From: Sitta carolinensis
Lineage: Eukaryota; Chordata; Aves; Passeriformes; Sittidae
Reading direction: 5' to 3'
Length of the DNA stretch: 64,000 bases
Assembly (NCBI GenBank): GCA_032173965.1
Contig: CM063284.1
Span: 63,548,863 to 63,612,862 of the forward strand
The notes beneath the pieces are model-generated. The model was not told the DNA's origin. It did no database searches and was given only the letters and a program-made list of their open reading frames with translations. Position 1 is the stretch's first letter, and every line of letters starts with the position of its first letter. The position numbers were made by a program, and so were the translations under genes. Below are positions 1 to 15,200 of this stretch, in pieces.

Positions 1-3000
1 CTGAGGGTTAGAGAAATATACATTTGAAAGCTCATACATACATTTCAGTGTTGGTAGTATCTGCCCAGATGTATAAAGATTCAATTATTTACTGGGGAGG
101 ACTGAAACCAGTGAAAGACCAAGAGGGACCTTCCTTAAATTCCTCTGTTTAAAACAATTTTAAAACAAAATCACTATTTTTAAAAAGGCTTGATTTTAAG
201 GCCATACCATTTCAAGGGAGACAAAAAAGGAGCAAAACCAGAAGATACAAAAAGCTGAATACAAAAGCTGGATAGCAACTGTAAAAAATTTGTCCCAAGA
301 GTTAAATAGATGCAAGAGTCTGCAAGCCTGAAAACATAAAAAGCAAAATCAAAAGCAAGGTAGCTATAAGGACACTTCAGAATCTTGTTTCCTACTCCAT
401 CTGTCTCATCCTATTACATTAAAATGGAAGAGTTAAGTAGTTAAACTTATTTGCCTTTCACTCAAGGTTTCACCAGAAGTGTCCAAGTCTCAAATCTTTC
501 TATTCCCTAGAGAATGGTTATCAAGAGATTTGGTCAATTTTTGATTTGGTCAATTTTTGCCACAAACAACAGAGAGCATCCAAAGTTGCAAGGCTCTCCC
601 ACAGCCTGGATGGGAAAGAAGCTAGTAAAAACACAGTATTAACTTGAAATCTATCAGGGTATTTTCAGCTCATAGCAAAAAAAAAAAAAGGACACCCCCT
701 GATATTTGAATATCAATCTGAAATTTTAAATTCCATTTTAGCCTTCTTACAAAAGAATTAAACAATTGTTTCCCAACTGTTTTCTGGTACGACAAAGCAA
801 GAGTTGTCTGTGCTACAAGGTTTAAATACAGAAGTTCTGTACCACAGAAATGTTAAAGGAAATGAACTCCATGTGGCTGGAATTAATTTCTACCACAATG
901 TCATCTTACTCTTGCTCAGAAGAAACACACAGGATTATGTGCTCAAAATGACAGCTCAACTCCAAGAGCAGCTACGTCATTGAATGTATGAGCTTTGTCA
1001 ACCACGAGTTGTAAAGACCTCCACTGCATATTACTCAAGTATCTGGAAGGCCATATGAAGAGTAGGAAAAAGGAGTTTTATTTTGACACCCATCAAAACT
1101 CAGAACAATAAAGAGGATCCCTAGACTGAACGAAAAAAAAAAATCGGTTTAGCATACTATTTGTTAAAGTGAGTAGATTTCAAAAAATGGAGAACAAAGA
1201 GATGGAGTCAACAGAGCTCCAAATATTGCGTGCTCTTAGAACAGGGAACAGCAAAAGTCAGGAAATTAAAGTTTGGATGTAAACATATTCAAGCCCCTGA
1301 TAAAAGGAGTGGAAACTGCAGTTTCAACAGCAGCATCTTAGTTGCATGAATAGGGATGACAAAAAATCTGCATATCAAATGTGACCCAATGACAGCCCTG
1401 AAGGCAAAAGGAAGAAAAAACACCTCTTTACTTCACAGATCAGTTTCTCAAGGAATATTTTGATATAGCTCTTAAAACTTATCAGGCCTTGTTTGGGAGA
1501 GACCTCTGATTCAAAAGGCTGAAAACATATTTTGTTGTATTGTAAATAGAAGTGCTGAAAATGGTCATATGACTTGTTTCCCTGAGCTTGAATGAAACTA
1601 ATCCTGTTAAAGCTTAGAAATATGCATGACTCAGTAGCCAAAGCCATGTGCATATCTGCCCTTGCAAAGTTGCTGCTACCTTTCATTGTCCAAAAATGCT
1701 GCGTTGCTGATCTCTAAACTGCCTCTAGTGCTTTAGTTTTCTTTCCAGAAATTAATTCAAAACATTGCATCCTGAACTTTCAATAAAAAGGGACTTTTAC
1801 AAACAATTTTAAAATCTATCATGTGTATAGTTCCTATCTGGGTAAATTAAAAGTTAATTCAACGGCATATATTATTACCATAGTGCAATTCTACTACTTT
1901 TAAAACTTTTTTTATTTTCTGCTCTCTCATTGCTGATTACCTACCCCATTATCTGCTCCACTCTTCCATCTTCTAATGAGATTAACAGTATTCTGATTCT
2001 GTAACTATTTACTACACAATCCTGGATATGTTGGAACTAAAGGAGTGTTAACTCAAAAAAAATAATTAAACAATGATACCATGAGCCTAGAAGGATGATG
2101 GAAGGATTTGAAATCTCAGTGCAGTCCTAAATGCATTAGGTTTCAAGTATCAGGAGCAAATAACCACATGTGCTATCTAATTTCCAGTTTCTCAGCTGTA
2201 AAATGAAAATGATACCTTTCTAAACAATGCAAGAGCACAACCCATCAAACACTAAAATTAAAACCACTCACAAATATCAACTAAAATAAACTGTACTATT
2301 GCAAGAAATTGCCAAGATTCAGAAGAGGACACTTTTTTTAAGCATCTTTATGAATCTCAGCCAAGACAGGACAGCATAGAGCATAAGCCAGTTCCTACAA
2401 TCAGCTCTCCCAAGACTGAAATTGGTGCATGCTAGGAAGAAACTTGCAGGCTACTCCATATGGCATACCAATGTTTCCATTCATAAATCCACCACCTTTT
2501 ATAGCAAAGGCCTCTGAAAGATGGAGTACTAAAAAAAGATAAGGAACTGGACAACCTTTGGGATGTTCTGCCCTCACACTTCAGGTACACAAATGCCAGT
2601 GCTGCAACACTGTCGACAAAGACATCACACGCTCATTCCCTCCCTACTTCAGAGAAAGATGTTTAACAAAAAAAAAAAAAAAAGCAAGAAAGCTTCTAAC
2701 CTTCACTTTCTTAGCAGCACAGATTATTAAACAATAATAAATTTCAATTACTCTGCAATAGAAAACCCTTGTGGTTGAAAGAAGAGAGACTGGAAAGGTT
2801 TGTCCTGCACACTGTGGGTGCAGCAAGCAACAAGGGAGAATATCTGGCCCTGTAAAAATAAGTCTTAAAAGGAAGACTAAAATCTATTCCTCACAATGAA
2901 ATAAAGTACAATCTGCTATACTAACATGAAAATGGCAGAAACGAAGTCTAAAACACTAACAAATACAAAAATAATTCATAATTTCTTAAAGTATTGTTAC

Positions 3001-6000
3001 ACTCTTATTTCATGCTCCTTAAAGGTACCACCATCAAAACACAGGAGAGTTAGTGGATTATCAACATTTTCCAATGCCGCAAACTGGCATATATACATTC
3101 CTTGTTAGGGCTCGTTCTGGATGACACCTGGTATCTTCCAAGAATTTACTTAAAAGATCAATAAATTACCACTTTGTACCTTGGCACACACAATGAGAAG
3201 TTGTAACTGAAACCAGAAAAAATTCAATTTCTTGGTTGTGAAGATTTTGCTTCAATATTTAAATAAATAAATATTAGGTATATAAAAGGGCACTTAAAAT
3301 GTTTTTAAGGTTACGGACATTTGAAGATTTCACAAATTTACAGACTACACCTGTGTACCTACTTGTATTTACACATCCATGAAACTCCAGGGAAGTAAAG
3401 TTTTAAAACAGATCTGAGAGGTCTGTGAAGCTACCCAGCGGCCTTGTGAGTCACACCTGCACTCTCAGGGTCAGTGCCAACATAAAATTTGCACTTTTTT
3501 CTGTATTCATTGTGCAATTGATGGAATGCATCACAGAATTTAAGTTTCTAGTGCTGTGCTATTTTGAATCTCAGACTAGACCATTCAGTTTCTTGATTCC
3601 AGTAAAATTTTCTATCCTGAGCAAGACATAAGAACTCATCACTGGTGAACGTGAGAGCTGCATCTGGACACTGAAAAAAGTGGATACAACTCTCTTTTAA
3701 CCCTTCTAGCAAACATATTGAAGGTATTTTTTTGTGGTACTTTAATTCCTGCATATTCAGATAGAATGATCTTGTATCTTTATGAAAGATATTTTTATGG
3801 AAGACATTTACCATCTTTATATCCTGGAAGCTATTACTTTTTAGCATATGGTATTCAAATTCACAAATAACAAGTTACTATTATAGAAAATGGCATTTCA
3901 GGTTTTCCCATTGGAACAGATTTTAATGTACAATGATTTCAAGGACAAATGCATGAAAAGATGCAAGTGTATAGGAAGGTATTTTAAACAGTTCTTTCTT
4001 AGACCCTGCACTGGGTATTTTAGGAACAGAATGTTGAGGAAGACATTTCACTTTGAACAGTTATGCAAAGATAAATTAGTTGAGGATGCAGACTATACTT
4101 GCAGTATGAAAGTGCAAAGAACCATCTACTCAACTACTTAACATGTTTCAGTTGGAACCAACTTTTGCCGGCTTCTTTTGCTTTTTAGGTTACAGTGTTA
4201 GGCTGTTAACTCAGGACACGCTGTTTGCCTTTGCTGCTGCCTTTTCCTTCCTCTGTGACAGGATTCCTATGGACATCCGCCGAGTTATTTCACTGTGCTT
4301 CATCAACCGGAACTAAAGCCAACCAAGTGACAGATCATTTTTGCCAAAATATAGTGAGCCCTGAAAGCAGCTCAAAACAGAAGACTCAAGTAGGAGCCCT
4401 GAGTAACACTGGGCAAAGCAGTCCTAGAACCAAAACACCTGCCATCATGTAATAAATCCTTCACAACTAGGAATCTCCTACTCTCCCTATGTCCAGCTGA
4501 TGAAAGATGCCAGATACTAATGTAAGGTTCAAAAGGCCAGAAAAAGACTGATTGAAGCAAATATAATGAATACCTCTATTCACAATCTGGGTTGACCACA
4601 AAAACTCCATGATCTGAGAACTTAGTAAGTCAGAAACCCAAGAACATTTCCTCCAAACATGTATTTTCAATCAGTTGTGCACCTGGATTTTTAGTAGTTT
4701 AAACCCAATTTCCTGGGAAATGTCAAGCAAAACAGGGAAAGTTGTTGCCGAAACCAAAACACTGAATCTATTGCTTATTTTAAACCTTCTTGTTGTCATT
4801 TTCCAGAAAGGAACTAGAGTTGCTTGATAAAACCATTCTTGAAATTTTCTTAGCTATTACTCCCCTTCTCTTCTGTCAGGTACAAGCTTGTCCAGTTCAC
4901 TGTACAAAAACCCACACAAATTAGGCTGACAGGTGTTTAATAGCCGTTTTCCACAATTCATGCCTTTACGCTTATAAAGCCTTCTCTTGGCTATCAAGAC
5001 AAATCTTCCATAACCAGTACTGGAAATCTGCATGCCTCTGTATCCATTACAGGACCAGTTGCTTAGTCTGGTATAAATTTCAAGGTCAACACAGCACATT
5101 CACCTTCCATCAAAATAATTGTCTTTGTAAAATACTTACTGTCAAATAAGATTAAAGTCTCTATTGAAATAACAAGGGGCAGAGAGAAAAATTACTTTGG
5201 AAAACACTCTCCTGGCTTCCACAAACTCACTTAAAACACCTGATCAACACAAACAAAAAACCAGGATTCGCTCTTCTCACAAGCATCAGGCACAAAGTAG
5301 CTGCCTTGCTACTTTGCAAGGAGGAAAAGAAGGAGCCTGGCATTATCTTCCATTGCTCTATGCTGAAAGCTGTCAAATCAACCAACGAAAGGATTGGTTT
5401 GGTAAATTATAGAAAAAGTGGCATTTTACATAATCTGTGTTGCTTATCTGTTACTGTAACTGTTACTTTCCTTTTGTAGCATCACAAACACGAGACAGCA
5501 ATGAACTGAAAAGGCAAAGTAATGTAGCTAATAGAAATTTCTATCCCTCCTTTCAATTTCACAGGACAATTGATTGACATTAACTCAATGCACCTGACTT
5601 CATTCTCACAAATACTAGTCAGAAACCCACAGTAACATCCTATCCAAAGGAAGAGATAATAGCAATTCTCAAGCTGATCAAACATTAACATCAGTAGATA
5701 GAGTAAGCTCCAGTTTAAGATTTACTGAAAATGGGACTGTGTTCCATCTATGTACCAGAGACAAAGCAATAGTATATGACAGAGTCTCCAGCCATTACAT
5801 CACATATTGGACAAATATTTGTATATATCATCAAGTATCTCCAACAAGTTGAGCTACAAAAATTAAATTTACATAATACTGTGAAAATTCCCTGGAAACA
5901 GCCAAACAAAAATCTAACATGTAACAGCCTGCAACACGCACCAAAAATATATCTATGCTAGAAAAGACATCAACTAGTTGAAGACAAAGCCCTTAACTAC

Positions 6001-6264
6001 AGAAATTGAACACCAAGGGAATTAGATAAGGGAATCTCTGAAACCTGGATAAGACAAAATATCCGTGTTCTCCCTACACTTAGGGCTCTCCCAAAAAAAC
6101 CAGCAGCAAGAACAGGTAAAATGAAAAATACACAGCCTGTAAGGTCAACATAAAATTAACATTGGCAAATGTAGAAGGGCAGAAGTTCCTTCCTAGTTTC
6201 ACTTAATACACAAAGTACTATAACTCTTACAAACATTTAAGTAGAAAATAAAAATAGAATTTAC
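1..6264 (-). other. DTNBP1: DTNBP1 intron 7 (partial): no recognised gene
   Basis: AT-rich intronic sequence. I searched it by eye on the minus strand for the expected continuation of dysbindin (motifs like ELDAEHAQ, KFFEEAF, EQYLSTGYLQ) and found none. It contains a 16-bp tandem duplication at 527-558, an A-tract at 2668-2683, and short chance open frames of 60-100 codons with no recognisable product. Confidence 0.75.
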
Positions 6265-6287
6265 CTTTGAATGTCTCCAGTTCCTTC
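6265..6287 (-). CDS. DTNBP1: DTNBP1 coding exon 7 (23-nt microexon)
   Basis: The acceptor is TTCTCCAACAG and the donor GTAAAT. The exon completes Arg, then encodes KELETFK and one base of the next codon. The family reads [15 protein letters not shown] at this point, so the seven residues and the phase fit exactly. It lies 11.6 kb downstream of exon 6. The partner exon, expected to begin with the rest of an Ala codon and then a sequence like ELDAE, was not found between 1 and 6264. Confidence 0.87.
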
Positions 6288-9200
6288 CTGTTGGAGAAGA
6301 GCAGAAATAAAAAAAATAAAATAATTAGAAATACCACATATAGAACTACAGGATTTTACATGCTTTAAGGATTCATTAAAAGACAAAAATCAAAGAATTT
6401 GATTGTCACCATATATAAGGGTAGTATTACTACATGTGTTTCTCTAAAGCAAACAAAATCAACCTGTTTATAAAAAGGCCACCACCTTTTTATAGACACA
6501 TAACATTATATAAATATACATTTATATCTAGCTATATAATTTCCAAATACACTGCTTCGAAAATAACCAAGACTTCTTAAGGCTTTATTTACTAATGCAT
6601 CCTTTGCTTAGCAGAGATTTACCAATTTACAGAACAGTGAATAACAATTTGTGTCCCATTTTCATCAACGCTATTCAAAAGCATTTTGGCAACACTGAAG
6701 AAGAAAAATTTGACATCACTCACTCAGTTAAAGCAGAAAGACAGGCAAAGAGACATACAGTGACATTCCTCAGAGGAGAGAATTCTCAAGTATGGAATAT
6801 GACAGATAACCCATAGTACTCATATACCAGAAAGGTAAAAAATGAAGTAAAATATAAAAGATAATAATAATAATAATAACAATAGTAAAAATATAAAAGA
6901 TAATTCTTTTTTGTCTTCATACCAGACTAATTTCCACGTTAGTTATGCAATTCAGAATGCAGAGGCTATAAAACTAAGAGAAATATTTTCTCTGCTTTAG
7001 AGAAATTGCAAAATGCTCCAATTGTCATTACTACAAGGTAATCATAAATTCATCATGAATTTAAAGGCTAAAGAAGAATCAATGTAATAACTGAGACAAG
7101 GCAGAATGCTGGCCTTACAAAACACTCATTTATATCAAACATTTTTAGTCTGTGCCTCACAGAATGCCTAGTTAAATTATGAATTTTGAAGCAGAAGCGT
7201 AAGAAAATTAAGTGTAAGGAAATTAAATTAAAGACTGAATTCACAGTTTTCCAGCTAAATTATTCTATTCTCTATCCACAGACTAAAGCCCACTTTCATT
7301 ACCTACCAGAGACACTGTTTCACAATACAGATGCTGTACCATAATAACTCCTTCTACCCCTTAACAGATAATGCAATTCAGCATTTATTCTTGCATCAAC
7401 AGCAGACAAAACTCACTCAAAGCTGAAACAATTTATTCTTTAAGCAGGATGAAGTATTCTAAAAGAAGAAAGAGAATGTATTTACCTCCACATTTTCAGA
7501 GAACATCCCACTTTTGTCACCAAATGTTAAATACAGGTTTTTGAAAGAATGGGTGCTTTACCAGGAAATAAGCTAGAGTGTGATTCACAGTAAAGAATTC
7601 TATTAGTTGCAACTTCCTGTGAGTATCTATTTCCTTTGCTGCTTCTCCTCCATCCCTTTCCCAAGATAGTTTCTCCCTTACATACCAGAGAAAAAAGCTA
7701 CTTTACAATACCTGTGACTTGCAGGTTCATACCCCAAAAAATTTTTCCTACCTCGTACACTCTAAATAGAGTTACAAAATTCTTAAATACTCTCACAAGT
7801 TTCCCTCCTTATTTTTTAATAATGGCACAGTAGTTGAGGAAGCAACAATCACAGGAAATGCTTGTTTTCCATGGACTGAAACAAAACCACACTGGAGGAA
7901 ACAGCTTGTGAAAGTAAGAGAGTAAAAATTACATTATTTGCACCTACAAATCAGGAGATTTTATGACACTTGTCTACAAAAGGAAAGACAAAACAATTAC
8001 TGCCATTGTGTCAAAAGATGCTAGTAAACAAGACACAGTAACCAAGCGGCAATCACTCAGTTTGTCTAAACCCCCAGAATTTTCCTTTCCAAAATCCATC
8101 AATACTTTTAGGGCTGAGATGCACTAAGATGTTGTCCCTATATCCATATACATAATTACCATTCTTTAAGGAAGTTGGAAATTAATATTTGACGAAAACT
8201 TTCTTCCCTCTGAAAAATTAAAAGTATCTATTACTATTTTACTTTATTAGCATACAGTAGAAATACGAATTTGACATTTAAGGATCTGTACGTCCTAGTA
8301 TTCTCATACCGATTCAGACACAAAGGCTGAAGATATTATATTTTACACAGCATGAATTAATCATATATTGTGGTTTCTCACAAGACTTTCAATAAAACTT
8401 CTATCTAGAAATACATACTAAGGTACATGCTTATTAAAACCATTTTCAGCATCAGCAGAAGATTTAAAAAAAAAATTTATCGAGTCAAATCATCCAAATT
8501 AAAACTTGTAAGTTTAAAAATTTTAATCCTTAATCTGATTTATCAGCAGCTTTGGTAAGAACATGACACTAAACTGAGAAGTGGAAAGGAAACTGACTTG
8601 TGATGACATTGGAAAAACAGATGGCTTAAGAGTATATCAGCACCTTTCCTAGTTGGGTAATTAAGACCTGGCACACAGATGTACAGAAACATATAAGAGC
8701 ATATTACGCTTCTGCTTTTTACAAGTAAATAAATGGGTTTGTATTTATTGATAAACTGCCAGAAAGAAGATACCTCCTAGGTCTTCTCTAAGAGTCTAGA
8801 GACCAAAAGTCATCTGCAGAATACACTGACCTCACATTAAGAATCGAACTTCATATTTGGAACACAGACAATGCAAAGAAACAGCAATTTGTGAGAGTAA
8901 TTAAAATGAAAAAGATTAAATTGAAAGCAGTTTTGGAAAAGTGGCCTTCAAAGAAAGATTAAAAGACAAGCAAGAGGAAACATAAAAGACAATTGAAAGT
9001 GCTCCACAGGGAAATGCTCCTGGATTTTAAAGAGTTTTCATTCAAAAGAACATTCATGCACTTCACAGATGGATGAGGTAACCCTTTCCACCACTATTAG
9101 AAGGAAAACACACACCTGCCTTGCCACTGGCCTCGCTACACATGAAGGCTCTTGAAGCCCAGTGTGGGGTGCCCAGCATCTGTCCAGGATTAAAGCAGCT

Positions 9201-12200
9201 CCCATGATGAGCTTGACCACTGATCAATACAACTACCTGGCATCTCACTACATGCTCTTCAGCTATTAGATTTTAGCTTACTGACAACAAACCTGGCTAG
9301 TTGCTCATATACAACTACATTTTACCTTTTCATAGTTAACAGGAAGCTTTTGGAAGAAAGGACTTAAATAGGAGGCACATTGTAATATAAATAGCTCTTT
9401 TCCATGAAAGACGAAATTCAGCACCTCTGAGCAAGAAAAAAAGGCTAAAATAACAGGCTAAAGTCTAACATAATCAGACTATAAAGGCATGGAGACACTT
9501 TAAAAGTAATCTCATTCTGTACGCAGAGCAATTTACAAATCCCAGATTCTTTCCTGAGAGGCTAGATTAAATCTTTTAGGCTCCACAAACACTGACATTA
9601 TGTCCATGAAAACCATCTGGCCACACACATAGGCAATAATGTTCAGCCCTGCCTTTCCAGTCACTTGTTTTCATAAAACAGATTTGGAGGTCAGTGTTTA
9701 ATTACTCTGTGAAATTCTATACATGTCAAACTCAGTTACCAGTTTTTAAGATATCTGGAATATTCTAATGATGATGTCAGTGGTCTCAACTTTTTCATCT
9801 ACAGAACAGTTGAGATACAGGGTTTGTAGTGAGAAAATATAATTGTGGAGACAACAGGTGAAACAAACCATCTACAGTATACGACTTATCCCACATGGTA
9901 ATTAACATGATCAGTAAGAGTTACAATCTAGTCAGCAGGCAGATACAGATTCCCAACGACCTTCCCATTCCCCTCAGGCTTTTCATTGCATTGTTGGATT
10001 AACCCTGCTCTAGCCTCTGAGCAGATGAGATGGACACTAGGAAGACTGTACTGGTACCACTGGCAAACAAAAATAAATCTAGAAATCAGAATATGGCAGG
10101 ATCAGGAGGCATAACTATCCTGGTTTAAGTTACTGAGCTCAAAGGGAATTTAATTTAATTAATAAAATTAATAATCAGCAACAGCAAGAAAAAAATCGCA
10201 GGTTCTGCTGTATCTTGCAAAAGGCTGTAACACTAAGATCAATTTCCTAAGTGAAACTAAACATCAAGGAATCCAGTTAAATACCTATGAGACTACAGAA
10301 ACACCACTTCCTTACAAAGATGACACCAGCCAGAATTGACAGTTTCATATTTATCTTCAAGAAGAGAACAGGCAGATAAGAAAGTAACAAAGTCCTAAAT
10401 TAATGTCAGGAACAATTTTATAATATGAGCTCTAAAAGTAAGTCAGTTAATTCCAACTATTAGACTCAAATATAAACAAAAGACAATATCAAGACAGCAT
10501 ATGAATGCTAAAAACTGAGGATTAAATTTGAAAGATTTTACAACTATATGTGTTAATAAATGTTGAGTTGTAAATACTATTTACAAAAAACACATTTGAA
10601 GAAAGTATAGATGCTTATCAGCAAATAAATCTAAAAATATCTATGACAAATGCTGCATTTTCTCTGCTATGTCTGGTACAGTTAAGACTTCAAAATTATA
10701 TATTAAAAAAAAAAAAATTAAAAAATCCTTCCATAGCCTGACTCAAGCTTCAGAAAGCTAAAGAGCCATGAGATCTCTCCTCTGGGACTTTCTTCTGAAT
10801 GTCATAAAAAAAAAAGTCAAAAAACTGAGAACTCAAAACCTATGTCACTTGTATGGTGCACAGAAATAATTCAAGGGTTGGTGGGGTTTTTTATACTTAG
10901 GACTAATGCTTTTGTCAATCCAGACACAAAACTGTTTTCCCCATCCCTGAGACTGGTTGAGCGCCCCTTGGAGATACACAGGCCAATTACTACTTTGAAA
11001 TACACTTGAGATTGAAGCAATGAAAAGCCTTTAAGTACTGAAAAAATTAGTAAACCAATACTATTACTAAACTACTGTTGGAATTGAATAGCAGGCAAGG
11101 GTTTCTATTCTTGGGACAAAACACTGAAGACAGTTCAGGATTCTTCATCATCAAAAGTGACATTGTATCCACTAAAAGAGAAGAGCAGAGAACTACGGCA
11201 TTTCGATAATATTGTAATAGAGATTTTTTTGCTCCATACTCATGCAGATAAAAAGTAGCTGAAGTCTGTTTTCCAGCAAAACTTCTATGTTAACTTCAGA
11301 AGATGGAACTGATCCCAGCAAATTTTTGCAACAGAAATTACAAACATTAACTGGTAATTGAGTTAATAAATACAACCAAAAATAAATACTACCCTAACAT
11401 ACTCAGCAGTTTTAGGGTACAGAGAAAGCATTTCTGTTTCGATGTTTTAAAAAAACCCCAATAAATCTTAAGAACATAGGGAGCCAACTTTCTGGCATTA
11501 TCATTCAAAAGAACAGTAAAAAAAAAAAGGGAGATGGCCTTAAAATCATAAGAAGATGGTAGAAGTAAAATCATTAAAGGCATGTTCTGTCCTCTGCTAA
11601 GAGACGGGCAGAGGGCACTTATCATTAGAATTATCACAAACTAGAATCCGAAATGTGGAAAGAATGCTTAGCTCCCTCTAAAAGCTCATGCCTTCCAATA
11701 TAGGATTTTGCACAGGACAGTTTTTAATACTTTTGCTTTCATTCTATTATTATGAAAAAAACACAATGGTTTTTACTTTTTTAAAAAAAAATTTTCATCT
11801 TAGTATGCACTGTCATTGGATCTCTACAACACACATGTACCAACACAGTTTGTTTTTATCATACAACCAAAATTTTAGCAACCAAAGTTTAAAGCTGAAA
11901 TTTGAGAATAGAAAATTAAGAGATGCTACGATTTGAGAAACTAGAAAGACTGTAAGAGAAGGTGAAGTTTAAGAGAAGCTACAAACAACCCACCATCAAA
12001 AGTCATCTCCACCATCAATGCCATCATTTTTTTCTAGAAAGGAAAGGAGTTCCTGCAAGCCTGTTTTTGGTAAACAGCCACAGAAGAAACTGCAGACCCT
12101 CTTTTAACCTGGCCATCAATTTCCCCATAAGCATCAAAAAGAAGAAAAATTACGGTATTCAAAAACTGGCCAAGCTTGATTCAATAAGCAACATATGGCA

Positions 12201-15200
12201 CAACCCTAATTGACTAATTACTTACAAGTAACTAACAATTAATTACTTACATGTAAGTAAAAAGAGCTTGTGACTCCATGTGGAATCTTCACCTAAAATG
12301 CTGAAAGTGGTTCCATGCAGCATCAATGCAATTGTGCCAGAGAGAAATTACAACTTGTATCTCTTCAGACATCCTCAACGTGTCCCTTTGACAAAGGAAT
12401 GTAAAATCTCCCTCACAGAAGCGCTGTCAATTAATGCAGTCAACATTTTTTAAAACTAGTTTTAAATGAATTGGTTTTCAAAATAAGTGGAAAGGAGTTA
12501 TTAAAGATCTGTAGAAATAATCCATAGCAAAGAAACACAGAATTTATCAGAAGGCAGAGCATGGAGAATGAATTTTAATGTAGTAATGACAAGCACCTAA
12601 GCCCTGGTCTTCTGCCACTAGAATGAATTAATGAGTTAATTACACATATAAATAATGCATTTTTGAAGAGAGGGAGGGTACAAAATGATCATTAAGGCAG
12701 TCCTAAACCATCTGTTCCTATTATTAGTACAGTAAGTCTGGACAAAGAATGCCTGGTATTAACAGCTTGACAAGATTTGCAGATTATGCCCACTAACAAG
12801 CACCACATAAAGGTAGAGATAAATTATGCAGGATTGACATAATGTTTTAACATTTTCTAGGTAACATTATTAAAAGGTGCTGTAGGATACAGAGGATCCA
12901 ACACAAACATTCAGTCTTTAACCACAGGTCACAAAAGCCAAAGAAAAATGTCTTTTATTTGCCTATTTGAAAGAAAACAAGACTATAAGAAGGTAAGCAG
13001 CAAATCTCTTTGTAACAATGTCATTGACTCTGTATCAAGCAAAGATCACCAGAGCAAGGGCAAAATTAAATCAACTTAAAAGTGACATAAATTATACCGT
13101 ACATTCACACTTTGCAAATAAGAGAAAAAACTGCCAAAACCCCTGCAAGCTTCAAATCTGCTGTGTGTTCAGTCTTGCCCACTGTTTCCAAATACTGAGA
13201 ACACTGATGAGAGTAAAATTCACTAACAATGAAGCAGCATACTCCTTTGAGCTTGGTGTAAGCAGAATACTGTAATGCAAGAGCTCTTGCAAACAAAAGA
13301 AACTTCAAAGCCTTCAAACTACAAAAAAAAAGGAAGCAAAATTATCCATGAAACTCTTCCAAAGCTTGTGCAATTCTCCTCAGGACAGGAAATAGGAATT
13401 CTCATTCCATGTGTCTGCCCAAAGAAGTGCAGCAACTGACAGCCACGAAATTAATTCCAGCCAGTTACCACCATGAAAACACTTGCTGCTGATAGTGCTG
13501 TATTCAAACTCATGAAACAGCATAAAAAACATCTTCGCAATGTGAGTACAGAAACTGATACAATGCCTAATGAAAACTCAAAGCCAGACATCTGCTGCAC
13601 ATCTGCCATGAAAACTGTCCTGAAGACAACAAAAGTTCTGCATCCAATCTTGCAAAAATGTTTATTTAGGTACCAAATTACACAGAGGTATAGCAGCTCC
13701 AAATCTATACCACTAGGAGACTAATCAAAAAGAGTATGGCATGAAAATTTACACTGATGAAAACTTAGAAAGAACTGTGAAACATGTAGCTGAGGTCTCA
13801 GAAATAATGCACACAACACTTAACGTTAGAAAGAAAAAAAATCCTTTCTCGAAACATTTGCAACAAAGGGGCATGTACAATTTTTCACATATAAAAAGTA
13901 AATTTTATAAATTACATGTAAAGCTTGAAAGGGTTATGAAGGTAAAATTTAAAAGTATCACTGCCAGGTGGGAGGCAATCATCACTGAGGATGCTGTACA
14001 GTGCAGAGTACTGTTCCAGCTTATCGCCTGAGGAATGCCACGAGGTCTAAACAAGAGCTACAGATATGGAAAGTTTTTTGTATTTACTTTTCAATGTTTA
14101 TGTTTTTCAGGCCTAAGGTAAGCCACTGTATCCACATCCAACAACCCTTACTGTCTGTCCCTTTTGTTCCCAAAGCAATTAAAAAGAGGGATAAGATCTA
14201 CAGAAGAAAACAACAGTAACTAAGACATTTTCTCACACACATCTCTAATCCACACAATGCAGTTGCCATAGATTTTATGCCCTTCTGAATGAGAAAGTAA
14301 ATCAAACATTCTCCTCCCCCAGAAGCACTAAAGCTCCATTAGGGCATGGTAATGCACTATGACAACCTGTCCAACTCCTCACCTACTGCACTAATGAAAA
14401 AAGTATGGGGTTACACATTATTTGACCATAAACCTCTAACACGCAAAAATTAGGAATAAATGCACATTTTAAGAACTTCTTTTCTCTTCAAGCAATGCAT
14501 TTGTTTAAATATCATCAAAAGGAAAAACAACAGTCCCACTAAGGCTTGGATTTTAGATTTTTACATTTATTTTTCTTCTACGTCTGTTCTCAAAGCTGAC
14601 AAATACTGAAAAACAGAGAGGGCTCTTAAACAAGACATCCTAAAAAATTATCACTCAGACAATTATGCTTTAAGTCAAATAACACACCGGAAAATCTATT
14701 CACTTATTTCTAGTGAGAAGGACTCTGCTATTCCCAATGTATTTCTACAAAATGTTGCAGTTTGGCAGTACCTTTTAATTGACAAAACAATTAGAAGTTT
14801 CTATTTTTTAAAATGTGGTATCTCTGAAATAGATACAAATGGTACCAAGAGCTTCACAGGAAGTAAAACTTCAGGTCGGAAACATTTTATCTTACACCAC
14901 AAGGCTGCCATTCAAGGCACATAAAAAGATGACACAAAAGTGAGCTCCTGCCAGTGCCTCCTAAAGGACACTGTGCACTTGGGAAAGCAAGAATCGCCAC
15001 ATGAGAGTAAAGAGAAACAAAATTTTCTGCAGTCAGAATATCCTCAGTAGGAGAATGAAGGAAAAGGAAGACAAATTGTGCTTGGCTTGATGGAAAAACA
15101 GACAGGTAACAAAATTACATGCTTAAATGCTAACATACATCCAAACAATTGCAGAAAGACTAACCAGAGAAAACAACGGGGAATGTAGACTTCATAGAAC

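Noticed and set aside
12243..12260. 18-bp palindrome TTACTTACATGTAAGTAA
   Set aside because: It sits among AT-rich TTACTTA-type repeats, so it is likely a product of local low complexity.
13018..14219. Run of four plus-strand open frames (72-96 codons) in intron 6
   Set aside because: They lie in different frames, share no family similarity I can recognise, and one is mirrored by an equal-length frame on the other strand. They do not form a single broken gene.
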